Below are positions 55,833-64,000 of a stretch of DNA of 64,000 bases, piece by piece (positions within the stretch are counted from its first letter, which is position 1; each line of letters starts with the position of its first letter). The notes under the pieces are model-generated. The model was not told the origin of the DNA. It saw nothing but the letters and a program-made list of their open reading frames with translations, and did no database searches. Source of the DNA: Pseudocolwellia sp. AS88 (lineage in GTDB: Bacteria; Pseudomonadota; Gammaproteobacteria; Enterobacterales; Alteromonadaceae). The stretch spans positions 62,001 to 126,000 of the forward strand of contig NZ_JAUPEC010000004.1 of the NCBI RefSeq assembly GCF_030551755.1. The letters are read 5' to 3'. The position numbers were made by a program, and so were the translations under genes.

Positions 55833-56602
55833 ACATCCAGATCCTTTATTTTATTATTAGCTTTTTCGTTTATTGGATTTTCTTCATCACAAGTTCGATT
55901 AAATTTAATTGAAGCCCAAAACATTAGAATTAGCCAGGCTAGCGCTAAACTAAACCACTGAAATGCATATGCTCGATGTTTTTCAGGTGGCATCACAATG
56001 GGTTGCCAATTTTTCTTATACCCTAATGTTTCTTCTTCATTCACATACACAATAAAAGGTAAAAGATTTTTTTTAATCACAGTAGAAAACTTATCTAACT
56101 CTACTTGCTGCACTCTTAGAGGCCATGAAACTTCAGTAAAGTTTTGTTCCATTAACAATATGCCTTTGTCCATTAATCGTATATGACCATTTATTTCAAA
56201 AGCACCTTTTATAGGTTTTATATCAGGTATCTCGGCACGATTAATTGATCCCATAACCCAACCCAAGTTCACGAGTACAGATTGGTTATGATCAGTAAAA
56301 ACTTGATAAACGCGATAACCTAATTGCCCTTCATTCGTTTGATTATCGAGAAGAAATAAAATGTCTTGCTCAAACTCACCTTTAAGTTTAATCGGATAAT
56401 CGTTTATCTCTTTTAAAGGAAAATTTTGTATTTCAGTTAATGACATTGCTGTGGTTTGACTCAATTGAGTTATATTTTTCAAACGAGTTTCTTTTTCTAT
56501 AGCTCTATCACTTTGCCATAATCCTAATTTTACTAATGCTATAAAAACCAGTAGTGTAAATATCAACCAAGGCAGACGAATGTTTGAGAACAGATTTTTC
56601 AA
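55829..56602 (-). CDS. SURF1 family cytochrome oxidase assembly protein
   Basis: This 257-residue protein has TM helices at both ends (about residues 10-28 and 212-232) around a periplasmic domain with GQLGYRVYQVFTDHNQSVLV and NLGWVMGSINRAEIP, the SURF1 core. The closing KHRAYAFQWFSLALAWLILM contains the conserved Y-A-x-Q-W-F motif. SURF1 assists heme A insertion into subunit I. It starts the assembly sub-operon, running surf1, SCO-like gene, ctaA, cyoE, sco. The DUF2909 gene diverges from it. Confidence 0.9.
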   Translation of the reverse strand: MKNLFSNIRLPWLIFTLLVFIALVKLGLWQSDRAIEKETRLKNITQLSQTTAMSLTEIQNFPLKEINDYPIKLKGEFEQDILFLLDNQTNEGQLGYRVYQVFTDHNQSVLVNLGWVMGSINRAEIPDIKPIKGAFEINGHIRLMDKGILLMEQNFTEVSWPLRVQQVELDKFSTVIKKNLLPFIVYVNEEETLGYKKNWQPIVMPPEKHRAYAFQWFSLALAWLILMFWASIKFNRTCDEENPINEKANNKIKDLDV

Positions 56603-56642
56603 ACAATTAATTCCTTAAAACAAAACAATAGGAAACGGCGAA

Positions 56643-56852
56643 TTGATCATTAAAATAATACTTGTTGGTTGTTTGATTTTTATGGTTTACAACCTCTTTA
56701 AAACGTTAATTATTATGAATAAAAACGATCCTAATCAGCCATCAATGTCTAAGTTTATTGGTCGAAGAGTTATGATGTCCGCATTCATTGTTATATTAAT
56801 ACTAGTGGGAATTATGACGGGGCTTATTACACCAAATCCTACACCCCATTAA
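56643..56852 (+). CDS. small DUF2909 twin-TM protein
   Basis: This 69-residue protein starts at TTG with AGGAAA 9 nt upstream. Two TM helices (residues 3-20 and 47-65) flank a short loop, NKNDPNQPSMSKFIGRRVMM. This is the DUF2909 pattern, regularly found beside surf1 and coxC in gammaproteobacteria. It is the only plus-strand gene inside the oxidase cluster. A role in oxidase assembly is inferred from position only. Confidence 0.75.
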   Translation: MIIKIILVGCLIFMVYNLFKTLIIMNKNDPNQPSMSKFIGRRVMMSAFIVILILVGIMTGLITPNPTPH

Positions 56853-56914
56853 CGAAAACTAGAGCAAAGTAAAATACTCACAATTTACCTTGCTCATGTT
56901 TTAAAAATTCACCT

Positions 56915-57799
56915 TTATATAACGTAAACAAAAACAAATAATATTACCCAAACCACATCAACAAAATGCCAATACCAACTTGCTGCTTCAAATGCAAAGG
57001 CATTAGTTGAGCTAAAATGCCCTTTCCAAACTCTAATAAATACAACAATTAACATTATGGTACCAAGAGTTACGTGCATCCCATGAAAACCAGTTAATAA
57101 ATAAAAAGTTGAGCCATAAATACCACTTGTTAAATAAAGCTGCATTTCTTCAGAATAACCATGAGCATATTCTTGAACTTGAAAAAATAAGAAAACCACA
57201 CCTAAAACAATAGTTAAACCTAACCAAAGTTTAATGCCTTCTCTATTATCTTTTGCTAAAGCAGAATGAGCGAAATGTGCGGTAATAGATGATGTTAATA
57301 ACAATACGGTATTAATTAGCGGTAATCCGTACCAGCCCATCTGAGTAGTTTCTGTGCCACCAGGAGTAGTAATCAATGGCCAAACAGCTTTAAATTCAGG
57401 CCATAACACTGCACCTGTCATTTCATTATTGCCTGCGCCACCTAACCAAGGTACTGATAAGGTTCTTGCATAAAATAACGCGCCAAAAAAAGCGGCAAAA
57501 AACATAACTTCTGAGAAAATGAACCAACTCATACCTTGTCGAAATGAGTTGTCCATTTGGTGACTATATTTACCTGACATAGATTCATTTATTACATTAC
57601 TGAACCAGCCATATAACATATAAACCACTAAACCAATGCCAGCAATAACTAAATAACCGCCTACACCACTTTCTTCATTATTCATATTTGATACAAAATT
57701 TGCTGCACCGATTGCTATTAAAAATAGCGCAACTGCACCGACTATTGGCCAATGACTTTGAGCCGGCACATAATAATTTTCATATTCTTTAGTAGCCAT
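56915..57799 (-). CDS. coxC: cytochrome c oxidase subunit III
   Basis: This 294-residue protein has seven TM helices. MSWFIFSEVMFFAAFFGALF carries the conserved E in S-E-V-M-F-F, followed by NTVLLLTSSITAHFAHSALA, YLTSGIYGSTFYLLTGFHGM, HVTLGTIMLI and FEAASWYWHFVDVVWVILFV. It is the third core subunit of the aa3-type oxidase in the inner membrane. It is the fourth gene of the coxB-ctaD-cox11-coxC operon, the usual order. Confidence 0.95.
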   Translation of the reverse strand: MATKEYENYYVPAQSHWPIVGAVALFLIAIGAANFVSNMNNEESGVGGYLVIAGIGLVVYMLYGWFSNVINESMSGKYSHQMDNSFRQGMSWFIFSEVMFFAAFFGALFYARTLSVPWLGGAGNNEMTGAVLWPEFKAVWPLITTPGGTETTQMGWYGLPLINTVLLLTSSITAHFAHSALAKDNREGIKLWLGLTIVLGVVFLFFQVQEYAHGYSEEMQLYLTSGIYGSTFYLLTGFHGMHVTLGTIMLIVVFIRVWKGHFSSTNAFAFEAASWYWHFVDVVWVILFVFVYVI

Positions 57800-57840
57800 T
57801 AAATTTCCCCTAATTATGAGCTAAACACGCAATATTCTTT

Positions 57841-58392
57841 TTACGAGTCAACCTTGCCTGTTACATCATATAAAGTATAAGACAAGGTCACTGTTGAGAT
57901 ATCTTCGGGTAACTCAGGATCAACATAAAACTGTAAGCCCATTTCTACTTCTTCATTACTTTTCAAAGGCTGCTGGGTAAAACAAAAGCACTCTATTTTT
58001 TGAAAATATGCTGCTGCTAAACCTGGCGATACAGAAGGAACCGCTTGCCCTACAATCGCTCTATCTGACTCGTTTTTAGCGTAAAATGTTACAAACTTCA
58101 CTTCACCTGGATGTACCGTAATTTCACGTTGAATGGGTTCAAACTTCCATGGAATTCCTTGAGACATCCGACTAATAAACTGAACGTTAACGGTACGAGA
58201 GGTATCAACTCCACTGGCAGAATAACTAGCTGCCGTTTCATTTGTTTTTCCGTTTAATCCAGTAATGTCACAAAAAACATCATATAAAGGCACTAACGCA
58301 AAGCCAAAGCCAAACATACCAAATACGATAAGTATTAATTTAGTTAATACCGTTTTATTCTTTTTAGTATTTTCTGCTTTTTGTTCTATCAC
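57841..58392 (-). CDS. ctaG: cytochrome c oxidase assembly protein CtaG/Cox11
   Basis: This 183-residue protein has an N-terminal TM helix (about residues 18-38) and then a periplasmic immunoglobulin-like domain. VPLYDVFCDITGLNGKT, VQFISRMSQGIPWKFEPIQR, AKNESDRAIVGQAVPSVSPG and the copper-binding KIECFCFTQQPL (C-x-C) are the Cox11 signatures. It inserts CuB into subunit I. It lies between ctaD and coxC. Confidence 0.95.
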   Translation of the reverse strand: MIEQKAENTKKNKTVLTKLILIVFGMFGFGFALVPLYDVFCDITGLNGKTNETAASYSASGVDTSRTVNVQFISRMSQGIPWKFEPIQREITVHPGEVKFVTFYAKNESDRAIVGQAVPSVSPGLAAAYFQKIECFCFTQQPLKSNEEVEMGLQFYVDPELPEDISTVTLSYTLYDVTGKVDS

Positions 58393-58448
58393 GTTAACCG
58401 CCTTATTAAATCACTAACTCGTCATAATGAATGACGAGTAGCTCATTA

Positions 58449-60053
58449 CTAATCAATTTTTGGTGGTGTAGAAAACGTATGATATGGTGCAGGGCTTGCC
58501 ACTTCCCACTCTAGCCCTTCAGCGCCATCCCATGGTTTAGCCGCAGCTTTTTCACCGCCACGAATACACTTAATAACAACAACTAAGAATATTAACTGTG
58601 ATAAACCAAATGCAAATCCGCCAATACTTACCCATTTATTGAAATCTGCAAACTGAAGAGCATAGTCAGGAATACGACGAGGCATACCTGCTAAACCTAA
58701 GAAATGCATTGGGAAAAATAGTAAGTTAACTGAGATGAGTGAACACCAAAAATGCCATTTAGATAAAGCGTCGCTATACATATGCCCAGTCCATTTAGGT
58801 AACCAGTAATAGGCTCCCGCATAGATAGAAAATAATGACCCTGTTACTAATACATAATGAAAATGCGCAACAACAAAATAGGTATCGTGATATTGAAAAT
58901 CGACAGGAGTCATCGCTAGCATTAACCCTGAAAACCCACCAATAGTGAATAAAATCACAAAGGCAATTGAGAACAACATAGGTGTTTCAAAAGTTAAAGA
59001 ACCACGCCACATAGTTGCTACCCAATTGAATACTTTTACACCCGTTGGTACCGCAATCAGCATAGTGCAATACATAAAAAACAGTTCACCAAACAACGGC
59101 ATACCAGTTGTAAACATATGATGAGCCCACACGATAAACGACAATAAAGCGATAGAAGATGTCGCATAAACCATTGATGCATAACCAAACAGTTTTTTAC
59201 GTGAGAATGCTGGAATGATCGTAGACACAATACCAAAAGCTGGCAAGATCATAATATATACTTCAGGATGCCCAAAGAACCAGAAGATATGCTGGAACAT
59301 AACGGGATCACCGCCACCTGCCGCATCAAAGAAACTTGTCCCAAAATACGTATCAGTTAATACCATAGTCACTACACCCGCGAGTACCGGCATTACCGCA
59401 ATCAATAAATAAGCAGTAATAAAAAAGGTCCAAACGAATAAAGGCATTTTCATGTATGTCATGCCAGGAGCACGCAAATTCATGATGGTTACAACGATAT
59501 TGATAGCCCCCATGATGGACGAAATACCCATAATGTGAACAGCAAAAACGAAAAATGCTGTACTACCATTTGAAAACGTTGTTGATAACGGAGCATAGAA
59601 TGTCCAACCGAAGTTTGGCGCGCCTGACTCCATAAAGAATGAACTTAGTAAAATCCCAAAAGCAAAAGGTAAAATCCAAAAGCTCCAGTTATTCATACGT
59701 GGTAAAGCCATATCTGGAGCACCGATCATCATAGGTAGCATCCAGTTAGCAAAACCAGTAAATGCAGGCATGATAGCGCCAAACACCATAATTAATCCAT
59801 GCACGGTGGTTAACTGATTAAAAAAGTCAGGTTCAACTATTTGTAATCCAGGCTGAAAAAGCTCAGCTCGAATTACCATGGCTAATGCTCCGCCAGTGAG
59901 TAACATAATAAAAGAGAACCACAGATATAACGTTCCTATATCTTTGTGGTTAGTGGTATACAACCAACGTTTTACACCTGTCATTTTATGATCGTGATGC
60001 TCGTCGTGCGAATCGTGATCAGACTGCTCTGTTGCTATATTTTCTGTTGTCAT
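58449..60053 (-). CDS. ctaD: cytochrome c oxidase subunit I
   Basis: This 534-residue heme-copper oxidase subunit has twelve TM helices. HGLIMVFGAIMPAFTGFANW carries the low-spin heme His. FFGHPEVYIMILPAFGIVST holds the CuB His and the cross-linked Tyr (type A oxidase, with the E-S/G and K-channel features of that region). WAHHMFTTGMP carries two CuB His residues. HDTYFVVAHFHYVLVTGSLF holds the heme a3 and heme a ligands. A His/Asp-rich N-terminal stretch (residues 10-25) may bind metal. It is the catalytic subunit reducing O2 and pumping protons. Confidence 0.97.
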   Translation of the reverse strand: MTTENIATEQSDHDSHDEHHDHKMTGVKRWLYTTNHKDIGTLYLWFSFIMLLTGGALAMVIRAELFQPGLQIVEPDFFNQLTTVHGLIMVFGAIMPAFTGFANWMLPMMIGAPDMALPRMNNWSFWILPFAFGILLSSFFMESGAPNFGWTFYAPLSTTFSNGSTAFFVFAVHIMGISSIMGAINIVVTIMNLRAPGMTYMKMPLFVWTFFITAYLLIAVMPVLAGVVTMVLTDTYFGTSFFDAAGGGDPVMFQHIFWFFGHPEVYIMILPAFGIVSTIIPAFSRKKLFGYASMVYATSSIALLSFIVWAHHMFTTGMPLFGELFFMYCTMLIAVPTGVKVFNWVATMWRGSLTFETPMLFSIAFVILFTIGGFSGLMLAMTPVDFQYHDTYFVVAHFHYVLVTGSLFSIYAGAYYWLPKWTGHMYSDALSKWHFWCSLISVNLLFFPMHFLGLAGMPRRIPDYALQFADFNKWVSIGGFAFGLSQLIFLVVVIKCIRGGEKAAAKPWDGAEGLEWEVASPAPYHTFSTPPKID

Positions 60054-60062
60054 GTCTACCTC

Positions 60063-61610
60063 CTACTTCGCACTGGCAGCATCAACTGCTGCGGGTTGAA
60101 CTACATCACCAGTATCGTTACCCCATGCATTACGTTCATAGGTAACTACTGCTGCTATTTGTGTTTTTGTTAATTGGCTACCAAAAGCCACCATAGATGG
60201 ATTTTTCTTACTGCCATTAACAACTATATCGATATGAACCGCTACGTCGCCAAGTACAATTGGACCGCCTTTCAGCGCTGGAAATGCAGGAGGTAATCCA
60301 CTACCTGACGCTTGATGACAAGCTACACAAGCCGTCATATAAACTTGTTCACCCATCTTCATTAATTCATCTTTGGTATATTCTTTTGATAAGTCTTCAG
60401 CAGGAATTACTTCTTTAGCAACTTCACTGACCTGACTTTCTTCATCAGTAGTAGCCTGCACACTGCTAGCTGCGGCACCCACAGCTGCTTGCACATCTGC
60501 GGCTTGTACTGCGTCACCTGTATTATTACCCCAAGCATTACGCTCGTAAGTTACAACCGCTGCAATTTGTTTTAACGATAATTGCTTGCCATAACCTTGC
60601 ATGCCTGTACCAGCTATGCCATTGAAGACCGTTGTTATATGCCCATCGACACTCCCCGTAGCGATAGCACTACCTTTAAGCGCAGGAAATGCAGGAGGAA
60701 GACCTAAACCTGAAACCTGATGACATGCTGCACAATAGGCAACATAGGTAGTTTCACCCAATGTCATTAACTCATCCATAGAAACAGATGCGTTTAAAGA
60801 GGCTTTTTCAGCTTCAGCTGCTTTGGCTAATAATTCATGTTGTTCATCAAGCCACTGTGCATAGCCCTCTTCCGTTCTCACTTCAACAACGATCGGCATA
60901 AAACCATGATCTTTACCACATAGCTCAGCACATTGACCTCGATAAATACCCGGCTTATCAACTTTGGTCCATGCTTCGTTAATAAAACCTGGGTTGGCAT
61001 CTTGTTTAACAGCAAACGCAGGAACCCACCAAGCATGAATAACATCATCAGACGTTATCAAAAATCTTACTTTTTTATTAACAGGTATAACGAGGTGTCT
61101 ATCAACTTCAAGTAAATAGTTTTCACCTCTATCGGCGTGGTTTTCTAATTGATTTTCGTATTGATCTCTTGGCGTTGATAAAACAGAGTAAAATTCGATA
61201 CCTTGATCGAAGTATTTATAGTGCCATTTCCATTGAGATGCAGTTACTTGAATGGTGACGTCTGAGTCGTCGTTATTTTCCATTTCAATTAAGGTTTTAG
61301 TGGCTGGGATAGCCATAGCAATTAGAATTACGATTGGGATAGCGGTCCAGAGTATTTCTACCTTGGTGCTTTCATGAAAAGAAGCTGCTTTTGCTCCTTT
61401 GGATTTCCGGTGGAAAGCTATAGACCAAAACATAGCGCCAAAAACAACAACACCAATTCCGGTACAAATATACATAACCAGCATATGTAGGTCATAAACT
61501 TCCCTACTTATTTCGGTTACACCTTTCGTCAGATTTAACTGCATCTCTGCCCAAACTGAACAGGAAAACAAACTCCCCAAGATCAGTAAACATAGGTTAC
61601 GTCTTATCAC
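60063..61610 (-). CDS. coxB: cytochrome c oxidase subunit II with two fused cytochrome c domains (caa3-type)
   Basis: This 515-residue protein has a signal peptide (to about residue 21), two TM helices (about 42-64 and 88-108) and the CuA domain with ligands His192, Cys227, Glu229, Cys231, His235 and Met238. Two c-type heme domains follow: CAACH at 293-297 with Met337, and CVACH at 428-432 with Met473. They share long stretches (for example SGLPPAFPALKG and IAAVVTYERNAWGN-type segments), so they are a tandem duplication joined by an Ala/Glu-rich linker. Electrons would pass through the hemes to CuA. It is the first gene of the cox operon. Confidence 0.95.
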   Translation of the reverse strand: MIRRNLCLLILGSLFSCSVWAEMQLNLTKGVTEISREVYDLHMLVMYICTGIGVVVFGAMFWSIAFHRKSKGAKAASFHESTKVEILWTAIPIVILIAMAIPATKTLIEMENNDDSDVTIQVTASQWKWHYKYFDQGIEFYSVLSTPRDQYENQLENHADRGENYLLEVDRHLVIPVNKKVRFLITSDDVIHAWWVPAFAVKQDANPGFINEAWTKVDKPGIYRGQCAELCGKDHGFMPIVVEVRTEEGYAQWLDEQHELLAKAAEAEKASLNASVSMDELMTLGETTYVAYCAACHQVSGLGLPPAFPALKGSAIATGSVDGHITTVFNGIAGTGMQGYGKQLSLKQIAAVVTYERNAWGNNTGDAVQAADVQAAVGAAASSVQATTDEESQVSEVAKEVIPAEDLSKEYTKDELMKMGEQVYMTACVACHQASGSGLPPAFPALKGGPIVLGDVAVHIDIVVNGSKKNPSMVAFGSQLTKTQIAAVVTYERNAWGNDTGDVVQPAAVDAASAK

Positions 61611-62072
61611 ACGACATCTCCCTCACTCCTCTATTTAACTTAACGCAAAAAAGACAAAACCTGCTCAATGAACAGTCATACTTTGTACGTTTCGCTACAC
61701 TATTATTATTATTTTCTTTACGAGTGTTGAGTATTAGCCAGCTACTCAATATTATTTTTTTGTATACTTTCTATTCTAGAATTACTCAAATATCAAACTA
61801 CGTCAAATTTTAAATTAGAGTAGCTACTTAAATAAAAACATAATAAATACAATAGAGTAAGAGCTCTAAGACAGCTAAGGCCTTATAAACGCTGAGGATA
61901 CAAGTTGTTTTATTTTTAAACAACGTAACAATATGAAGAAATTTAAATTTTATTTAGATAGTTTTTTTGTGTTCAATTTTTATACTAACCTATCAACATT
62001 CATTTGAATTATGAAGATTGAAGTATAAAAATAAGAAACTAAGGTGAGATATTGAACTAAAGGAGGGAAAAC

Positions 62073-62113
62073 AGAGTTTACTTTCAACTATGATTGTTTA
62101 AAAAGTAAACTCT
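62073..62113. other. perfect 12-bp stem hairpin of unknown role
   Basis: AGAGTTTACTTT (62073-62084) and AAAGTAAACTCT (62102-62113) enclose a 17-nt loop. No gene ends directly before it on either strand, so an ordinary terminator is not obvious. Confidence 0.5.
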
Positions 62114-62135
62114 AAGTAACTAAGTCTATATAGTT

Positions 62136-62297
62136 ATACCAATTTGATTAATGAAGTGATCTACTTTTTCATGAGGAAAAATGGATAATTACAAGGCATA
62201 AAATTTAGTAAGTAGTTATTCTACTTATAAATTTTATAACGCCGTCATTATTAATTTTAACCGTTAAAAATGAGCAGTTAATTAATCAACTTGGTAT
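62136..62297. mobile_element. 162-bp MITE-like palindromic element
   Basis: The terminal inverted repeats are ATACCAATTTGATTAAT (62136-62152) and ATTAATCAACTTGGTAT (62281-62297), 16 of 17 positions matching. Inside, CAAGGCATAAAATTTAGTAA is mirrored by ACTTATAAATTTTATAACGC about a small loop, so most of the element can fold on itself. It has no coding frame. I recall similar dispersed elements in Alteromonadales and Vibrionales genomes; no second copy is in this window. Confidence 0.7.
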
Positions 62298-62313
62298 TAA
62301 CAATAAATTAGTA

Positions 62314-62928
62314 TTACATCCAGTCTGCTGCGCGAATAACACCTACAGCAATACCTTCAACATTAAAGTGTTGGGTAGCAAGATCGACAACAATAGGAGA
62401 GAAATCTTCATTCTCAGCGTGTAAATAAACAACATTACCTTCGCGTTTAAAACGCTTTACCGTAACATCATCTTCAACTCTAGCAACAATTACTTGGCCA
62501 TTTTTAACATCAGTCGTTTGGTGTACTGCAAGTAAATCACCATCAAGAATACCAATATCTTTCATACTTTCACCATCAACACGAAGTAAATAGTCTGCGC
62601 TTGGTTTGAAAAGAGTTCCATCTATTTTGTAATGCTCTTCAACATGCTCTAACGCAAGAATAGGTTCACCCGCAGCAACTTTACCAATAAGTGGCAAACC
62701 ATCTTGCTCAACAAACTCATCAGCTAAACGAATACCACGAGAGGTGCCTGGTAACATGTTGATATAGCCTTTTTTAGCTAATGCTTTTAAGTGTTCTTCA
62801 GCAGCATTTGCAGACTTGAATCCAAAAAAATCGGCTATTTCTGCACGTGTTGGCGGCATACCCGTTTCAGATATTTTTTCTTTAATTAAATCGAAAATTT
62901 GTGATTGTCTAGGAGTTAGTGGGCGCAT
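62314..62928 (-). CDS. lexA: LexA repressor of the SOS response
   Basis: This 204-residue protein has an N-terminal winged helix ([40 protein letters not shown]) and a C-terminal S24 autoprotease domain. The self-cleavage site is Ala86-Gly87 in GKVAAGEP, with nucleophile Ser121 in DGESMKD and Lys158 in TVKRF. RecA-stimulated cleavage lifts SOS repression. The frame extends to 62961, but this upstream part runs through an SOS box and LexA proteins start M-[RK]-x-L-T-x-R-Q, so 62928 is the start. Two operators immediately upstream show autoregulation. Confidence 0.96.
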   Translation of the reverse strand: MRPLTPRQSQIFDLIKEKISETGMPPTRAEIADFFGFKSANAAEEHLKALAKKGYINMLPGTSRGIRLADEFVEQDGLPLIGKVAAGEPILALEHVEEHYKIDGTLFKPSADYLLRVDGESMKDIGILDGDLLAVHQTTDVKNGQVIVARVEDDVTVKRFKREGNVVYLHAENEDFSPIVVDLATQHFNVEGIAVGVIRAADWM

Positions 62929-62948
62929 TATATTCCTTAGGTTATAAC

Positions 62949-62964
62949 CTGTATTTTTCAACAG
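62949..62964. promoter_or_regulatory. LexA box 1 (SOS operator) of lexA
   Basis: CTGTATTTTTCAACAG fits CTGT-N8-ACAG exactly and lies 21-36 nt before the lexA ATG. Confidence 0.85.
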
Positions 62965-62970
62965 TAATAA

Positions 62971-62986
62971 CTGTCAGTATATACAG
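62971..62986. promoter_or_regulatory. LexA box 2 (SOS operator) of lexA
   Basis: CTGTCAGTATATACAG fits CTGT-N8-ACAG. It begins 22 bp from the start of box 1, about two helical turns, like the double operator of E. coli lexA. Confidence 0.88.
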
Positions 62987-63098
62987 CCTGTAAATAAACG
63001 CAAGCCTGATGTATTTACTCATTTTTTTCTATGAACAAATATATGAATTTAGAAATAATGAAGTGATAAATGATGACTATGTAACCTGAACCTAACAT

Positions 63099-63133
63099 AA
63101 AAAAGCCAGTACACTTATTATAAGTGTACTGGC
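63099..63133 (-). terminator. rho-independent terminator of the DUF1838 gene
   Basis: GCCAGTACACTTA (63105-63117) and TAAGTGTACTGGC (63121-63133) form a 13-bp stem with a 3-nt loop, followed on the minus strand by six T. It lies 43 nt past the DUF1838 stop. Confidence 0.85.
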
Positions 63134-63176
63134 CATTTAAATAATTTTTATAACTTTCGTTATTTAAAAACGGTTA

Positions 63177-64000
63177 CTAACCTTTTTTCACTGGAGCAGG
63201 TGTTTGCTCATTAGCATAATGCTCAAGGCTAGACCAACTTGGATCTTTCCATTCAGTTGGTGCTTCAAAATATTCTGGATGATGCTTTTTAGCGTAAGCA
63301 CGTATTTTAGGTGATAATACTTCATCAGTATCATAACAACCCATCACACAGTCATAAGAAATATGACCTGGCGCTTGCCCCATTAACATCCACGGTAACC
63401 ATGGTGTTATGCGAGTCCAGTTACCTGAGAACTCTAAACTTGTAACATTAGGGTTAGCTAAATCATCTTTATCAATTACGTAGTTAAACATTTCTGATAC
63501 TTGATTCATTTTACCAGCAGATTCGCGTGGCCATTTTTCAGGTTGTAATGCTGATGGATAAAACAAATTAATGTTGTTCTGCATTAATATGCTACCACTT
63601 CCAGTATCAATCCACTTTTTAATAAATGGAATTTTTGGTGGCTTTTTCTCACCATTTAACCCGCCGTATGAAGGTGGTTGTGGGAAGAAAGGTGATATTA
63701 CATGATTAAACGGGTCGTTAGCTATATGTACAACTTTTACTGTTTCATCAAGAAATGGATTATGATATTCCTCAAGAACTTCACCTGTTTTAAGATCAGT
63801 ATAATAGCCTACTTCTCGTAAAAGTTTTTGGTAAGTACCGTCACCATTATCTTTTAATCTAGCGTAAGAAAAACCTTCAAAACCTAAAATGTCTTGTATT
63901 TTTTGACCAGGGATAACAGCTTTTACTGTACCTTTGTACCAACCAAACTTCTGTTTACCGAAATCTAAATCACCCATTAAGCGAGCAAATGCATCACGGT
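63177..64000 (-). CDS. DUF1838 family protein (5' end outside window)
   Basis: The frame continues upstream of the internal ATG at 63977 to the window edge (reading RDAFARL before it), so the N-terminus is missing and about 273 residues are visible. FGWYKGTVKAVIPGQKIQDI, LGFEGFSYARLKDNGDGTYQ, GYYTDLKTGEVLEEYHNPF and the later FSGNWTRITPWLPWMLMGQA are DUF1838 landmarks. YEFF/EYFEAPTEWKDPSWSS is near the end. The family is uncharacterised and often exported; whether a signal peptide is present cannot be seen. The gene is ended by a strong terminator. Confidence 0.78.
   Translation of the reverse strand, partial: RDAFARLMGDLDFGKQKFGWYKGTVKAVIPGQKIQDILGFEGFSYARLKDNGDGTYQKLLREVGYYTDLKTGEVLEEYHNPFLDETVKVVHIANDPFNHVISPFFPQPPSYGGLNGEKKPPKIPFIKKWIDTGSGSILMQNNINLFYPSALQPEKWPRESAGKMNQVSEMFNYVIDKDDLANPNVTSLEFSGNWTRITPWLPWMLMGQAPGHISYDCVMGCYDTDEVLSPKIRAYAKKHHPEYFEAPTEWKDPSWSSLEHYANEQTPAPVKKG

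Larger units (their letters stand above)
61611..62313. other. 700-bp intergenic region between coxB and lexA
   Basis: No credible gene is seen. The left part should hold the cox operon promoter (minus). The middle has a long hairpin (62073-62113). The right part is a MITE-like element (62136-62297) ending 17 nt from the lexA stop codon. Confidence 0.5.

Noticed and set aside
59946-60173. 75-codon plus-strand frame across the ctaD/coxB junction
   Set aside because: It is the complement of two well-defined oxidase genes; the His-rich ctaD start produces the open antisense frame.
62929-62961. 11-codon N-terminal extension of lexA
   Set aside because: It overlaps a LexA operator and is not part of the conserved LexA N-terminus.
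1-64000. tRNA, rRNA, CRISPR, transposase or integrase genes
   Set aside because: I looked through the intergenic regions and open frames and found nothing with the necessary structure or motifs.

Overview
The window is AT-rich chromosomal DNA from a marine gammaproteobacterium of the Alteromonadales, most likely Colwelliaceae (Colwellia/Thalassotalea-like). I base this on gene content and order (yicC/rph/pyrE, nfuA next to gntX/comF and bioH, a caa3-type cox cluster with ctaA-cyoE-sco, lexA with two SOS boxes) and on protein similarity recalled from these families. No database search was possible. I saw no tRNA, rRNA, CRISPR array or transposase gene.

Positions 1-29910 form one exosortase-A (XrtA/PEP-CTERM type) exopolysaccharide locus. 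On the left are the TPR lipoprotein PrsT (minus, cut by the window edge), the divergent exosortase xrtA, a secreted protein of unknown function, a CelD/BcsL-type acetyltransferase, an O-antigen-ligase-like polymerase/ligase and a polysaccharide deacetylase-like protein. A run of 14 minus-strand genes (23963 down to 8600) then encodes the initiating sugar transferase, glycosyltransferases, hexapeptide acyltransferases, a CapK-like adenylating enzyme, deacetylases, a Wzx-type flippase and a pyruvyltransferase. Divergent from it, five plus-strand genes (24180-29910) encode the export side: a Wza-like lipoprotein, a Wzz-like chain-length protein, a BY-kinase, an outer-membrane protein and an ExeA-like ATPase, closed by a strong terminator. 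The logical path is synthesis on undecaprenyl phosphate, flipping, polymerisation, export, and sorting of PEP-CTERM proteins into the matrix. No PEP-CTERM substrate gene lies in the window.

Positions 30000-38800 hold assorted housekeeping and hypothetical genes: a LETM1-like protein, a thioredoxin, an MltA-like protein, bolA, a PLP enzyme, a large DUF748 protein with internal repeats, and yicC.

Positions 38800-43100 are the most unusual part. The usual divergent pair yicC/rph is split by about 2.7 kb carrying a YfiR(DUF4154)-coiled coil-TM-HATPase protein whose phosphoacceptor histidine position is tyrosine. A decayed copy of the rph leader and first codons remains beside yicC, forming a direct repeat with the intact rph start.

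Positions 43100-52600 hold a SprA-like metalloprotease with a small flagellar-rod-like partner, bioH, comF/gntX, an exported VOC protein, a large exported M14 peptidase, nfuA, small membrane and GNAT proteins, and an exported polysaccharide deacetylase.

Positions 52600-61610 are the cytochrome c oxidase cluster (coxB with two fused cytochrome c domains, ctaD, cox11, coxC, surf1, a SCO-like protein, ctaA, cyoE, sco) with a small DUF2909 gene on the opposite strand. After a 700-bp gap holding a MITE-like palindromic element come lexA and a DUF1838 gene cut by the right edge.
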